Assembly: GCA_037133475.1 (NCBI GenBank)
Contig: JBAXOB010000006.1
Span: forward strand, 62,001 to 126,000
Length of the DNA: 64,000 bases
From: CAIVAT01 sp037133475
GTDB lineage: Bacteria; Bacteroidota; Bacteroidia; Bacteroidales; FEN-979
Direction of reading: 5' to 3'
This document shows positions 18,470 through 27,827 of the stretch, in pieces. The notes under the pieces were generated by a model. It saw only the letters and a program-made list of their open reading frames with translations, was not told the origin of the DNA and ran no database searches. How positions within the stretch are numbered: the first letter of the stretch is position 1; each line of letters opens with the position of its first letter. The position numbers were made by a program, and so were the translations under genes.

Positions 18470-19570
18470 TTAAAGGATAGCCAAAAGTTTTGAGACGATA
18501 TATTCCTGCTGCTCTTCGGTAAGTTCATGGAACAGGGGCAGGGTAAGACAGTTGTTGAAAGCATAGATACTCCCGGCCATATCCCCCTTTATTTCAATAA
18601 GGGGATTGTTCTGAAACGCCGGATGCATGTGGAGGGAATAGGTCCCGATCTGTACCTCGATATTTTCCTCCCGCATTTTTGCCATAACGGCATCCCTGTT
18701 CTCGACGAAAATACAGAACGACTGGCGACTGTGTTTCCCGCCCGGGATGATCGTCTGGAATGCGATTTTCGGGTTGGATTTAAGTAATCTGACATAATTG
18801 TCCGACAGCATGATCCTGCGGTCGAGCAGTTCGTCAATATACTGCATCTGAACCAACCCTACAGCCGCCTGGATGTTGCTGAGTTTGTAGTTTGTGCCGA
18901 TCCTGAGGAAACAGATTTTTTCACGGTCCGCGGCAGGTCCCATACCAAAGTGTTTATAGGAATTCATCCAGTCGGCCCATTCATCGTTGTTGGTGGTGAT
19001 CATACCCCCTTCGCCGGTGGTGATGAATTTCCTCGGGTGGAGGCTGAATACCGAAATATCGGCAAAACTCCCAACTTTCACTCCCGCCAATTCTGCACCA
19101 ATGGAACAGGCTGTATCTTCTATGATATAGAGATTATACTGGGCTTTAATCCGGTTTAGAACTGAATAATCCAGCGGGTTCCCGAAAAGTGAAACGGGGA
19201 TGATGGCCTTCGTACGGGGGGTGATCGCCTTTTCAATGGCCTCATAGCTGATCAGCATCGAATTTGGCTCGACATCCACGATGACGGCCTTGGCACCCAC
19301 GATGGCCACTACCTGCGCGGTAGCGGGGTAGGTGTAATCAGGGACGATAACCTCGTCGCCGGGACCGATGTTCAGGCAACGCAGCGCCATTTCGAGCCCG
19401 GTGGTACAAGAGGTCACTGCTATTGCATGAGTACAGCCAATGAATTCTTTAAATACCGTTTCGAATTCATGGGTTACCGGGCCTTCGGTAAGGTATCCTG
19501 AATCGAGGACCTCCATCACTTTCGCTTTTACAGCATCGTTGACAAAGGGTTTAATAAGGGGGATTTTCAT
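18470..19570 (-). CDS. DegT/DnrJ/EryC1-family sugar aminotransferase
   Basis: A 366-residue PLP-dependent aminotransferase of the sugar-modifying DegT family. The PLP lysine lies in SLHPRKFITTGEGG (Lys181), with EDTACSIGAE as the cofactor-ring acidic motif and VPDYTYPATAQ as substrate loop. ATG 19570 is chosen; a TTG two codons upstream is less likely. It would convert a 3- or 4-keto sugar nucleotide to an amino sugar, with glutamate as donor. Because gmd makes GDP-4-keto-6-deoxymannose, a GDP-perosamine synthase role is possible; a dTDP- or UDP-linked substrate is equally open. Confidence 0.88.
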   Translation of the reverse strand: MKIPLIKPFVNDAVKAKVMEVLDSGYLTEGPVTHEFETVFKEFIGCTHAIAVTSCTTGLEMALRCLNIGPGDEVIVPDYTYPATAQVVAIVGAKAVIVDVEPNSMLISYEAIEKAITPRTKAIIPVSLFGNPLDYSVLNRIKAQYNLYIIEDTACSIGAELAGVKVGSFADISVFSLHPRKFITTGEGGMITTNNDEWADWMNSYKHFGMGPAADREKICFLRIGTNYKLSNIQAAVGLVQMQYIDELLDRRIMLSDNYVRLLKSNPKIAFQTIIPGGKHSRQSFCIFVENRDAVMAKMREENIEVQIGTYSLHMHPAFQNNPLIEIKGDMAGSIYAFNNCLTLPLFHELTEEQQEYIVSKLLAIL

Positions 19571-19578
19571 AAACAATA

Positions 19579-20559
19579 CTATTTTTGGTCAATACCTTTA
19601 AAAATTCGCCAGTTGATCAATTTTGACAAACCCTCTTCCAGTGAATAGGAGAACCTGAAATCAAGTTCATCTTCTGCCTTTTTCCGTGAACCTATCCTGT
19701 TCTGGACGAACTGGCGTGCATCATCGGCGCTGTAGGGCTGATAATTCACGGTCAGTCCTGAGGATTTTAATTTTAAAATCAGTTCACAAAGTTCACGGAT
19801 AGAGGTTTGTACCTCTGTCCCGACATTATAAAACCCGAGTTTGACATCGCTTTCCAGGGCCTTGAAATTGCAGGTGGCAACATCCTCCACATAGATGAAA
19901 TCATATGCCTGGCTGCCGTCACCATTGATGGAGGGAGCCTCATTTGCCTCGATCTTGTTCAGCATGATGGGAATAACCCCGGTGTAGGCAGCATGCTGGT
20001 CCTGGCCCGGGCCATAAACATTCATATACCTCAGCCCGACAACCTCAAGCCCGTACCGGTCATGAAACGCAGTGCACATGGCCTCCCCGGCAATTTTGGT
20101 GGAGCCGTAAAAATTCCGGTTGTTGAAGGGATGATCCTCGGTCATCGGAACCTCAATGGCATCTCCATATACCGATGCCGAAGAAGAATAGATCAGTTTC
20201 TTGATTTTATGTTTCACACAGGCTTCCAATACATTAAAAGTACCCTCGATATTCACATGAAAGGCAGTCCTGGGGAAATCCTTGCAATGGAGCAGCCACA
20301 TAGCGGCCAGGTGAAATACATAATCCTTCCCCTCGATGGCTTTGTCGAGAATGTCGATATCGCGGATATCACCACCCAGGGGGTAAACCCTGCAACGCGG
20401 ATCAGTGAGGCATTCCGTAATGTTTTCAAGTGTTCCCCTGGTGAAGTTATCGTAGATTTCAAGTTCGGCAAGGTCATGTTTAAGAAGTTCCTTAACGACA
20501 TAACTTCCGATAAACCCTGCACCCCCGATGACCAGTATTTTGGATCCGTTGATTTTCAT
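19579..20559 (-). CDS. NAD-dependent nucleotide-sugar epimerase/dehydratase
   Basis: A 326-residue extended short-chain dehydrogenase. The NAD-binding motif GGAGFIG (about 12-18) is followed by SSSASVYG and YGSTKIAGE, giving the catalytic Ser/Tyr/Lys set. Closest in appearance are UDP-glucose/UDP-GlcNAc 4-epimerases (WbpP, GalE) and UDP-glucuronate epimerases; the exact substrate cannot be fixed. It is the first gene of the leftward block after the 2 kb interruption. No TAnnTTTG promoter is visible just upstream, so its transcript may come from further up. Confidence 0.85.
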   Translation of the reverse strand: MKINGSKILVIGGAGFIGSYVVKELLKHDLAELEIYDNFTRGTLENITECLTDPRCRVYPLGGDIRDIDILDKAIEGKDYVFHLAAMWLLHCKDFPRTAFHVNIEGTFNVLEACVKHKIKKLIYSSSASVYGDAIEVPMTEDHPFNNRNFYGSTKIAGEAMCTAFHDRYGLEVVGLRYMNVYGPGQDQHAAYTGVIPIMLNKIEANEAPSINGDGSQAYDFIYVEDVATCNFKALESDVKLGFYNVGTEVQTSIRELCELILKLKSSGLTVNYQPYSADDARQFVQNRIGSRKKAEDELDFRFSYSLEEGLSKLINWRIFKGIDQK

Positions 20560-21608
20560 TTTGTCAAATTTTATATGGTTATTTTTGTTAATACAGACGA
20601 TTTTTGAAATTTTGGTTCTGGCATGTAAACTGGCAGGATGCAGCCTGTTCCTCCTATTTGCCGGTGCCGGGCTTTATGCTGGATATGGTAACGACAGGAT
20701 CCTGGACATCTTAATTGAGTCTGAACAGGTTTGAAAGCCGTTTTATTCGTTGACGGACGGGGTAAAACAAAGATTTTTTATTGATATGATGCCTGAAATG
20801 ATAGGCATCATACCGGGTATTGCAAGCTATGGCAGCAGGTTCGGAATGTATGGCAAATGCCGCCTGCAGATCCACCTTGTATTTGAATTCCATTTTTGAA
20901 TGTTATCCGATATGTCCGACGTTTTTTACCAATTGATTTTTGGGATCAGGGACAATCCCCGATCTTGGGTAAAAACCTTTTTCATTTCCCACCCAAAGTC
21001 ACGCAACCTCATTTATGAACATAAGGTGCACTGATAACATCCTCCTATGTAAAATTGTGCTTTTCAGTATAATTATTTCCAGTAATACGTGCAATTTTTT
21101 CATTTTTAGAATTAGTGTCTTTACAATAGTTGCGACACCTGAAAAAAGTCATTGATGGGATAGAGTCATCCTCTGGAATAATAAGTTTCTCTTCATGCTC
21201 AAATACTCAGTTTATGGCTCCTAAGACCCATGATCCGCAACGCGTTTTTCCAGGAAAATTCCCAGATATTTCACAGTCCAGGTCAACCTATCCGATGATC
21301 GCCAGAATGTCTGAAATGGTTTGTTTAGAAGATAAATTCCTCTTTCCGGGACAACTTTTTGATATATAATCTTTCTTATTTGTAGGATTATTTTGATTTA
21401 CAATCCTGTTGAGTCAGATCAGAAGGGGAAAAGTCAGATGCAGAACAGGTGCCTTATCCATTATGCAGGTTCGGGAGAAGGTCATTTTTGAATTTTTGTT
21501 CCGGCAGATAAAATGCCTTCAGCCATGTAAATTGCCTTTTGTATTTTTTCAGTATTCATTTTTTCCTCTTAAAAACGATAATTTTTTTTCAGAAACCATT
21601 TTTGCTTC
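20560..21608. other. Long intergenic region interrupting the polysaccharide locus
   Basis: About 1 kb without a convincing gene. Several short open frames (up to 80 codons on either strand) lack recognisable motifs. Composition shifts from moderate GC near 20600-20750 to AT-rich beyond 21000, and the sequence looks like decayed or non-coding DNA. No inverted repeats of insertion-sequence type were found at its edges. Confidence 0.5.
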
Positions 21609-21616
21609 TAAATTTG
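21609..21616 (+). promoter_or_regulatory. Bacteroidetes-type -7 box (TAAATTTG) for the transglutaminase-like gene
   Basis: The octamer fits the TAnnTTTG -7 consensus. The -33 region about 20 nt upstream is only T-rich. A start of transcription near 21622 would leave ATG 21631 as the first usable start codon. Confidence 0.4.
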
Positions 21617-21630
21617 CAAATCTGTTCCCA

Positions 21631-22500
21631 ATGCCATACCATTTGATGAAATATCCTTATTTATCCCGGAAGTCTTTCTTTTTCCTCTTAATCCTTTTAT
21701 TTCTCTTGGTAGACTCGATTTTTGTTGTTTTACATTTCGATGAGGTTTATGTTGTACATAAATTTATGAAAGATAATTCAATACTATTCAGCGAGCAATC
21801 CAAAAAGAATGCGTTTATCTTGTCTGACAAAATCAGAAGTGAGTTTGAAGTTGATACAACCAAATGGAAAAACAGGTCGACTGATTATGGGAAAATGCCA
21901 TATTTCAGGTATTCGGTCAAGAAATTATTGAATGCAAGAGAAGCATTGTGCGGTGGGGGCGCCAGGGTTGTGTGTCGTTTGCTGCTGGAATCGGGCTATG
22001 ATGCAACAAGGGTTGTATTGTTTAAAAGGAACTTCGGAGCCCTTGGACATGTCGTTGTGTCTGTAGTCATAAAAGGGAAAGAGTATTGGATCGATACGCT
22101 GAACAGTTCTGATGATTTGAATGAACTGATGAAAAAAAAAGATATCAATGCATTAACTGTGAAAATTATCCCGTATCAGCAACGGTATAATCCGAGGTTT
22201 ATTGATGTGAAATATAACAGCGATTCACTAATCAATAAATTCCAACACAGTTACATTGCATATTCCTATGAAGCACTTCCCTTTTCAAAACTGTTGAATT
22301 CGATTGGAGTTGATGTGTATGTGTTAAATCTCAAGCGTCCTCCTTATATCTTCTCCTATCTTGCAGAATCAGTTTTCCTGCTTTATGCTCTTACCTTTTC
22401 GATATTTTACCTCCTGTCACTTCTTGGTGGCTACTTTATCTATTTTTCCATTAAGGCATCCTTAAACTTTTCAAAAAGATTTTCTAAAAAAAGCAATTGA
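21631..22500 (+). CDS. Membrane-anchored transglutaminase-like protein
   Basis: A 289-residue protein encoded on the opposite strand to the rest of the locus. One hydrophobic helix lies near the N-terminus (about 15-38) and one or two near the C-terminus (about 240-275). The central soluble domain has a papain/transglutaminase-like order of residues: Cys in REALCGGGARVVCRLL, His in LGHVVVSVV and Asp in YWIDTLN. This matches the Cys-His-Asp triad spacing of transglutaminase-like cysteine hydrolases, though overall similarity cannot be tested here. The frame reaches back to 21409, but the segment before 21631 is low-complexity and precedes the -7 box. It may process or cross-link a cell-surface component; its function is unknown. 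Confidence 0.7.
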   Translation: MPYHLMKYPYLSRKSFFFLLILLFLLVDSIFVVLHFDEVYVVHKFMKDNSILFSEQSKKNAFILSDKIRSEFEVDTTKWKNRSTDYGKMPYFRYSVKKLLNAREALCGGGARVVCRLLLESGYDATRVVLFKRNFGALGHVVVSVVIKGKEYWIDTLNSSDDLNELMKKKDINALTVKIIPYQQRYNPRFIDVKYNSDSLINKFQHSYIAYSYEALPFSKLLNSIGVDVYVLNLKRPPYIFSYLAESVFLLYALTFSIFYLLSLLGGYFIYFSIKASLNFSKRFSKKSN

Positions 22501-22534
22501 CTCGCTGAAACTGATCAATTTGTTTTTCCAGGTG

Positions 22535-24187
22535 TTAAATTCCCTTTACTTCCCGTTTTATCCTTGCCAGATGACCTCGGCCAAGTGCTTTTACTTCGCA
22601 GCCCAACTCGAAATAGCGCCTGATCTGGGTATCATTGAGAATCCCAAAGGCATCGATAATTGCAATCGGACCACCAGCCCACTTTACAATGTCATCAGGA
22701 TTCAGATCGTTGTATTGGGAATGTGGCACGGCCAGAATGACGGCTTCGACACCTTCCAGTGATTTTTCAAGGTCTTTTTCCACTACCGATTGATTAAGGC
22801 TCTCCTGGTTGCGGAAGAAACGTTTCCAAGAGCTTCCTGGCGAAGGGTAATTGTCCTGATCTTCAAGTTCATACCAATGTTCAACATAGGGATCGTGAAT
22901 AACGATCTCGGCGCTCATTTCGGTAAGCTTGCGAACAACCAGTTCGCTGCCGCTGTAGCGGGTATCGCCTACATCCTGGCGGTAGCTGGCGCCGCAAAGC
23001 AACACCTTTGAACCTGCAATGTAGCGGCCCATGTTGCGCAGGGCGTCGCGGGTAAGCTCGGCCACGTGCAGCGCCCGGGTATCGTTGATGTCGATGGCCG
23101 TCGGTGTGATCTTAAACAATTTGTCGCCATCCTCGAAACCCAGGATGTGTTTGTAGGCCCAGTAGCCCAGCCCTCCGTCCTTGGGAAGGCAATAGCCGCC
23201 GATGCCGGGACCGGGAAAAATCATATTGCTGTGGGTGGGACGCATCTTGATGGCATCGATCACCTTGATCAGGTCAACCCCGTTGCGTTCGGCAAACAGG
23301 CTCCATTCGTTCAGGTAGGCCAGGATGGTGGCCCTGTAGGAATTTTCCACGATCTTGGTGGTCTCCGATTCAATGGGGCGGTCCATGACGGTTAGGGGGA
23401 AATCTTTTGTATTCAGGACTTCGTGGAGGAATTTTTCAACCCGCTGACGGGCTTCCGGGTCGCATCCCGAGCACACGCGCCAGAAATCACGGATGCTGGC
23501 TACATAGTGTTTACCGGGCATCACGCGTTCAAAGCTGTGGGCCAGCAGCGGCGTACTCTTCATGCCACGTTTTGAAAATTCTTTTTTCAGGATCGGCCAT
23601 GCAACAAATTCGGTGGTGCCGGGGGCGACGGTGGTTTCGATCAGGACAAGGCAGCCGGGCTGGATCTTTTCGCCGATGGTGCGCATGGTGTCTTCAAGGG
23701 CGGCCATGTCGGCTTCTCCGCTCTTCATGTTCCCCAGCTCCTTTTTGGCAAAGTCGCACTGTACGTCGACCACCACGCAGTCGGCAAACTGAAGGCAGTC
23801 GCTGTTGTAGGTGGCGGCGAGGGTCTTGTCCTGAAGGACACAGCGTTCGATGAGGACGGCTACTTCCGGGTCTTCGGCCTTGATGGGTGCCTCCCCGCGG
23901 TTGATCATCGGGATTTTCCAGAAGGAGCGCGCGGAGGGACGCTGGCAGCCGATAACGAATTTGGAGTTTTTTCCGCCGGCATCCTTGGTATCGGCCACAA
24001 TGGCGGCCATGACAGCACCTACAAACCCGAGGCCCATCACGACCACGATCTCCTTCCCCTCTTTGCGGGCCTGGATGACAAGGGATTCAATGCGTACAAG
24101 TTCATCGGAATAATCTTTTGCTGTCGGAAGAACGAAAATTTCTCCGGAGGGACTTACAGAGCTGGGTTTGGTTTTTTCAGGTTCCAT
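22535..24187 (-). CDS. UDP-sugar 6-dehydrogenase family, long form
   Basis: A 550-residue nucleotide-sugar dehydrogenase, about 100 residues longer than UDP-glucose dehydrogenases. NAD-binding GLGFVG follows an N-terminal extension of about 50 residues. The catalytic Cys is in GGYCLPKD, preceded by GPGIGG, and the middle dimerisation helix carries ENSYRATILAYLNEWS. An insertion near IGCQRPSARSFWK and a longer C-terminal nucleotide-binding domain account for the extra length. It should oxidise a UDP- or GDP-hexose C6 alcohol to a uronic acid with two NAD+. It is the last gene before the interruption at 20.5-22.5 kb. The substrate is unknown. Confidence 0.85.
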   Translation of the reverse strand: MEPEKTKPSSVSPSGEIFVLPTAKDYSDELVRIESLVIQARKEGKEIVVVMGLGFVGAVMAAIVADTKDAGGKNSKFVIGCQRPSARSFWKIPMINRGEAPIKAEDPEVAVLIERCVLQDKTLAATYNSDCLQFADCVVVDVQCDFAKKELGNMKSGEADMAALEDTMRTIGEKIQPGCLVLIETTVAPGTTEFVAWPILKKEFSKRGMKSTPLLAHSFERVMPGKHYVASIRDFWRVCSGCDPEARQRVEKFLHEVLNTKDFPLTVMDRPIESETTKIVENSYRATILAYLNEWSLFAERNGVDLIKVIDAIKMRPTHSNMIFPGPGIGGYCLPKDGGLGYWAYKHILGFEDGDKLFKITPTAIDINDTRALHVAELTRDALRNMGRYIAGSKVLLCGASYRQDVGDTRYSGSELVVRKLTEMSAEIVIHDPYVEHWYELEDQDNYPSPGSSWKRFFRNQESLNQSVVEKDLEKSLEGVEAVILAVPHSQYNDLNPDDIVKWAGGPIAIIDAFGILNDTQIRRYFELGCEVKALGRGHLARIKREVKGI

Positions 24188-24243
24188 AGGACTTTGTTTA
24201 ATGGTTATCTTTTAGATGAAAGGTTGCCATGCCGGCAACTGTA

Positions 24244-25332
24244 TTATTGATATCGTGAATAAACGGATCGGATTCCATCTTCAATGGAGAGGAAGCTGGT
24301 TACCCCCATGGCACGAAGTTTGCTTACATCCATGAGTTTTTTAAGCGTGCCGTCGGGTTTTGTGCTGTCCCATAAAATTTCACCGGTAAAACCAACCGTT
24401 GATTTGATGAGATTTGCTATTTCGGCGATGGTCTGGTCAACCCCGGTGCCGATATTGAGAAAGGTTACAAGCGAACCGTAGCGTGCGACAAGCCCGGCAA
24501 CATCGACCTCTTCCACGACCTGGACACAGGCGGCGGCCATGTCGTCGACATGCATGAATTCACGGAAGACCTTGCCGGTACCCCAAAGGGAGAGCCTGAC
24601 CCGCCGCGGGGAATTGCTGTCTTCCTCCATCACGATCCCGTATTTTTCCAGGATGCGGAGGATGTCTCCCTCTGCTGATTTTCCTGTGATCCCTTCAATG
24701 GGTCTTTTATCGAGGTCTTTTCTGATTCCTTCCCACTTGTCTTTTTCAAGGCACATCGCAAGATGCATCTTCCGGATGATAGCCGGCAGAACATGGGATG
24801 TTTCGAGGTTGTAGTTGTCGTTCGGGCCATACAGGTTGGTGGGCATCACCGAAATGAAATTGCACCCGTACTGGCGGAAATAGCTTTCACAAAGCTTGAT
24901 CCCGGCAATTTTGGCAATGGCATAAGGCTCGTTGGTTTGTTCCAGTTCACTGGTCAAAAGGTATTCCTCCTTTAATGGCTGCGGTGCATTTTTCGGGTAG
25001 ATGCACGAACTTCCCAGGAACAACAGCTTCTTAACCTTGTGCAGGTAGGCCTGGTGGATGATATTCGCCTCGATCATCAGGTTTTCATAGATGAACTGGG
25101 CGCGGTAAATGTTGTTGGCCATGATGCCGCCCACTTTGGCGGCGGCGAGGATCACATATTCAGGTTTTTCAGTTGCAAAGAATCCGGCAACCGCCTGCTG
25201 GCTGGTGAGGTCGAGCTCTTCGACCGTCCGGCCGATGATATTGGTATAACCTTTTGCCTGCAGACAGCGTGAAATAGCCGATCCTACCATGCCGGTATGT
25301 CCGGCAATATAGATTTTCGAATGTTTATCCAT
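24244..25332 (-). CDS. fcl: GDP-L-fucose synthase
   Basis: A 362-residue reductive epimerase that turns GDP-4-keto-6-deoxymannose into GDP-L-fucose. GHTGMVGSA (11-19) is the NADPH-binding loop; LGSSCIYP and YAIAKIAG supply the catalytic Ser/Tyr/Lys, and VMPTNLYGPNDNY is a family signature. An insertion of about 40 residues (about 205-245, with acidic and basic residues) is typical of Bacteroidota forms. The start overlaps the gmd stop by one base (TAATG), so the two enzymes of the fucose pathway are translationally coupled. Confidence 0.95.
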   Translation of the reverse strand: MDKHSKIYIAGHTGMVGSAISRCLQAKGYTNIIGRTVEELDLTSQQAVAGFFATEKPEYVILAAAKVGGIMANNIYRAQFIYENLMIEANIIHQAYLHKVKKLLFLGSSCIYPKNAPQPLKEEYLLTSELEQTNEPYAIAKIAGIKLCESYFRQYGCNFISVMPTNLYGPNDNYNLETSHVLPAIIRKMHLAMCLEKDKWEGIRKDLDKRPIEGITGKSAEGDILRILEKYGIVMEEDSNSPRRVRLSLWGTGKVFREFMHVDDMAAACVQVVEEVDVAGLVARYGSLVTFLNIGTGVDQTIAEIANLIKSTVGFTGEILWDSTKPDGTLKKLMDVSKLRAMGVTSFLSIEDGIRSVYSRYQ

Positions 25333-26453
25333 TATTCGAAATAATTTAGTGTATTGAATCCGTTTTCCTTCAGGAATTTTTCCTTTTGCATCAGCCTGAG
25401 ATCGGAATTGATCATATCGGTTATCAGCATGTCCAGTGTGAATTGAGGTTCCCAGTTTAATACCGTCCTGGCTTTGGTGGCATCCCCTACGAGGATTTCC
25501 ACCTCGGTTGGCCTGAAATACCTTGGGTCGATTACAACAACCTCTTTATTGAGCAGGTGGTTAAACGCTTGATTCTGACAGTCAAGAACCGTTCCCTTTT
25601 CGTTTACTCCCTCTCCCGTGAACCCGATGGTCAAACCTAATTCGAGAAAGGCCTTCCTGATGAATTCCCTTACTTCTGTGGTGATCCCGGTAGCAATCAC
25701 ATAATCATCGGGTGTGTCATGCTGGAGAATAAGCCACATGGCCTTGATATAATCCTTGGCATGACCCCAGTCACGCTGGGAAGACAAGTTGCCCATGTAG
25801 AGTTTGTCCTGGAGCCCCAGGGCGATCCTTGCCACGGCCCTGGTGATCTTCCTGGTCACGAATGTTTCTCCCCTGATGGGTGATTCATGGTTGAACAAAA
25901 TGCCGTTGCATGCAAAAAGGTTGTATGCTTCCCTGTAATTCACCGTGATCCAGTATGCGTAAAGCTTGGCCACGCCGTAGGGACTTCTCGGGTAAAAGGG
26001 TGTCTTTTCGGTTTGTGGAATTTCCTGGACCTTGCCATATAATTCAGAGGTGGATGCCTGGTAGATCCTGGTCTTTTCGGTCAGGCCCAGGAGCCTGATC
26101 GCCTCCAGGATTCGCAGCGTACCTGTTCCGTCGGCATTGGCGGTATATTCCGGTGTGTCAAAACTTACCATCACATGGCTCATGGCGGCAAGGTTGTAGA
26201 TTTCATCGGGTTGGGTCTCCTGGATCACCCGCGTGATATTCAGCGAATCGGTGAGATCCCCGTAATGGAGGAAGAGGTTCTGGTTTTTTGTATGCGGGTC
26301 CTGGTAGAGGTGGTCGATCCTGTCGGTATTAAAGAGAGATGACCTTCTCTTAAGACCATGGACGATATATCCCTTTTTTAAAAGGAATTCGGCTAAATAG
26401 GCGCCATCCTGCCCGGTGATACCGGTAATCAGGGCTGTTTTGGGTGAAGTCAT
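25332..26453 (-). CDS. gmd: GDP-mannose 4,6-dehydratase
   Basis: A 373-residue short-chain dehydrogenase that makes GDP-4-keto-6-deoxy-D-mannose from GDP-mannose. GITGQDGAYLAEFLL (about 11-25), HGLKRRSS and the catalytic YGVAKLYAYW are diagnostic for Gmd. ESPIRGETFVTRKITRA and SQRDWGHAKDYI are also conserved. It directly precedes fcl. Besides fucose, its product could feed the locus aminotransferase to give perosamine. Confidence 0.97.
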   Translation of the reverse strand: MTSPKTALITGITGQDGAYLAEFLLKKGYIVHGLKRRSSLFNTDRIDHLYQDPHTKNQNLFLHYGDLTDSLNITRVIQETQPDEIYNLAAMSHVMVSFDTPEYTANADGTGTLRILEAIRLLGLTEKTRIYQASTSELYGKVQEIPQTEKTPFYPRSPYGVAKLYAYWITVNYREAYNLFACNGILFNHESPIRGETFVTRKITRAVARIALGLQDKLYMGNLSSQRDWGHAKDYIKAMWLILQHDTPDDYVIATGITTEVREFIRKAFLELGLTIGFTGEGVNEKGTVLDCQNQAFNHLLNKEVVVIDPRYFRPTEVEILVGDATKARTVLNWEPQFTLDMLITDMINSDLRLMQKEKFLKENGFNTLNYFE

Positions 26454-26522
26454 ATGAATCGTACTAAAATATTGTAATCCAGGGCTGTTGTTCTGCTATA
26501 ACAGGATGTGTCAAGCTGTGAC

Positions 26523-27827
26523 CTAGAGGCTCCAGTAGTTCAGCTGATGGATCCTTTTCCTGAAAATTCCCTTCACATCAATGATGATCCCCTCGGGGGC
26601 GGAGATTGATTCGAACCAGCTCTCCGTGAGCTCTGTAAAGGGTTCATGGTTTACCGCAACGATCACAGCATCATAATCATCCCGGAGTGTATCGGCCAGG
26701 CCGAAGCCATATTCATGCACCAGCTCGTCGCTGCTGGCATAGGGATCGGTAACATCGACCGAGATGCTGTACTGTTTGAGTTCGCTTACCAGGTCGGCCA
26801 CCCGTGAATTACGGATGTCGCTTACGTTTTCCTTAAAAGTTGCTCCCATGACGAGCACTTTCGTGTTGATGATGTTTTTTCCAGCCTTGATAAGCAGTTT
26901 TACGCATTGTTTGGCTACATAAAAGCCCATGCTGTCGTTTACATACCTCCCGGCATTGATAACCCTTGGATGGTAGCGGTATTCTTCAGCCTTGTAGGTC
27001 AGGTAGTAGGGATCCACGCCGATGCAGTGGCCTCCGACGAGCCCCGGGTAAAATTTGAGAAAGTTCCACTTGGTGCCGGCTGCTTCCAGGACGTCGTAAA
27101 TGTTGATATGCATCCGGCCGAAGATGATCGAAAGTTCGTTCATAAAGGCAATGTTCACATCACGCTGGGTGTTTTCAATGATCTTTGCCGCCTCGGCAAC
27201 CTTGATGGTTGGCGCCCTGTGAACGCCGGGCTTTACAATCAGCTCATAAACTTTTGCAACCTGGTCAAGCGATTCCTCGTCACAACCCGATACGATTTTT
27301 ATGACGCTGGTCAGGGTATGTTCCTTATCACCCGGGTTGATGCGTTCGGGGGAGAATCCCACCTTGAAATCCTCGATGAATTTCAATCCCGACAGGTTTT
27401 CCAGGATGGGTACGCAATCTTCCTCCGTAGCGCCGGGGTAAACGGTTGATTCGTAAACCACGTAATCCCCCTTTTTTAAAATTTTCCCGACGGTCCGGGT
27501 GGCCGCCAGCAGGGGCGAAAGGTCGGGCAGGTTGCGCTTGTCAACAGGCGTTGGTACGGCTACAATGTGGAAACTGCAAGACTTCAGGTCCTCTTCATTT
27601 GCACTGATAAGGATATCAGTGCCGTCAAAGGCTTCAGGAGCCAATTCCCCGCTGGGGTCGACCCTGTTTTTCATCATTTCAACCCGGTCGGGCTTGATAT
27701 CAAAGCCTACAACCTTGATTTTCCGGGCAAATTCCAGTGCGATCGGAAGCCCCACGTATCCCATCCCGATAACGGAAAGGGAGCTCTCTTTTTGCAATAG
27801 TTTTTCGTAAACAGTCATAAGTTTCAT
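26523..27827 (-). CDS. UDP-N-acetylhexosamine 6-dehydrogenase (WbpA/TviB-like)
   Basis: A 434-residue dehydrogenase. NAD-binding GMGYVGLP, VPTPVD, YESTVYPG, the helix KIIENTQRDVNIAFMNEL and the catalytic-Cys motif GGHCIGVDPYYLTYKAE place it with the WbpA/TviB/WbpO enzymes, which oxidise UDP-GlcNAc or UDP-GalNAc to the uronic acid. ATG 27827 overlaps the stop of the winged-helix gene by four bases (ATGA) and is preferred to the in-frame ATG at 27836. Its product is a plausible substrate for the locus amidotransferases. Confidence 0.92.
   Translation of the reverse strand: MKLMTVYEKLLQKESSLSVIGMGYVGLPIALEFARKIKVVGFDIKPDRVEMMKNRVDPSGELAPEAFDGTDILISANEEDLKSCSFHIVAVPTPVDKRNLPDLSPLLAATRTVGKILKKGDYVVYESTVYPGATEEDCVPILENLSGLKFIEDFKVGFSPERINPGDKEHTLTSVIKIVSGCDEESLDQVAKVYELIVKPGVHRAPTIKVAEAAKIIENTQRDVNIAFMNELSIIFGRMHINIYDVLEAAGTKWNFLKFYPGLVGGHCIGVDPYYLTYKAEEYRYHPRVINAGRYVNDSMGFYVAKQCVKLLIKAGKNIINTKVLVMGATFKENVSDIRNSRVADLVSELKQYSISVDVTDPYASSDELVHEYGFGLADTLRDDYDAVIVAVNHEPFTELTESWFESISAPEGIIIDVKGIFRKRIHQLNYWSL

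Noticed and set aside
20711..20893. A 60-codon leftward frame in the interruption of the polysaccharide locus
   Set aside because: No motif, no promoter and no partner gene; length is within chance for this region.
21130..21369. A 79-codon rightward frame
   Set aside because: Low-complexity, Ser-rich product without any family likeness; probably non-coding.
20560..22534. The interruption as an insertion sequence
   Set aside because: No transposase, terminal inverted repeats or target duplication could be seen.
23407..23853. A 148-codon rightward frame opposite the long dehydrogenase
   Set aside because: Shadow frame; its Arg/Ser/Cys-rich product has no domain.
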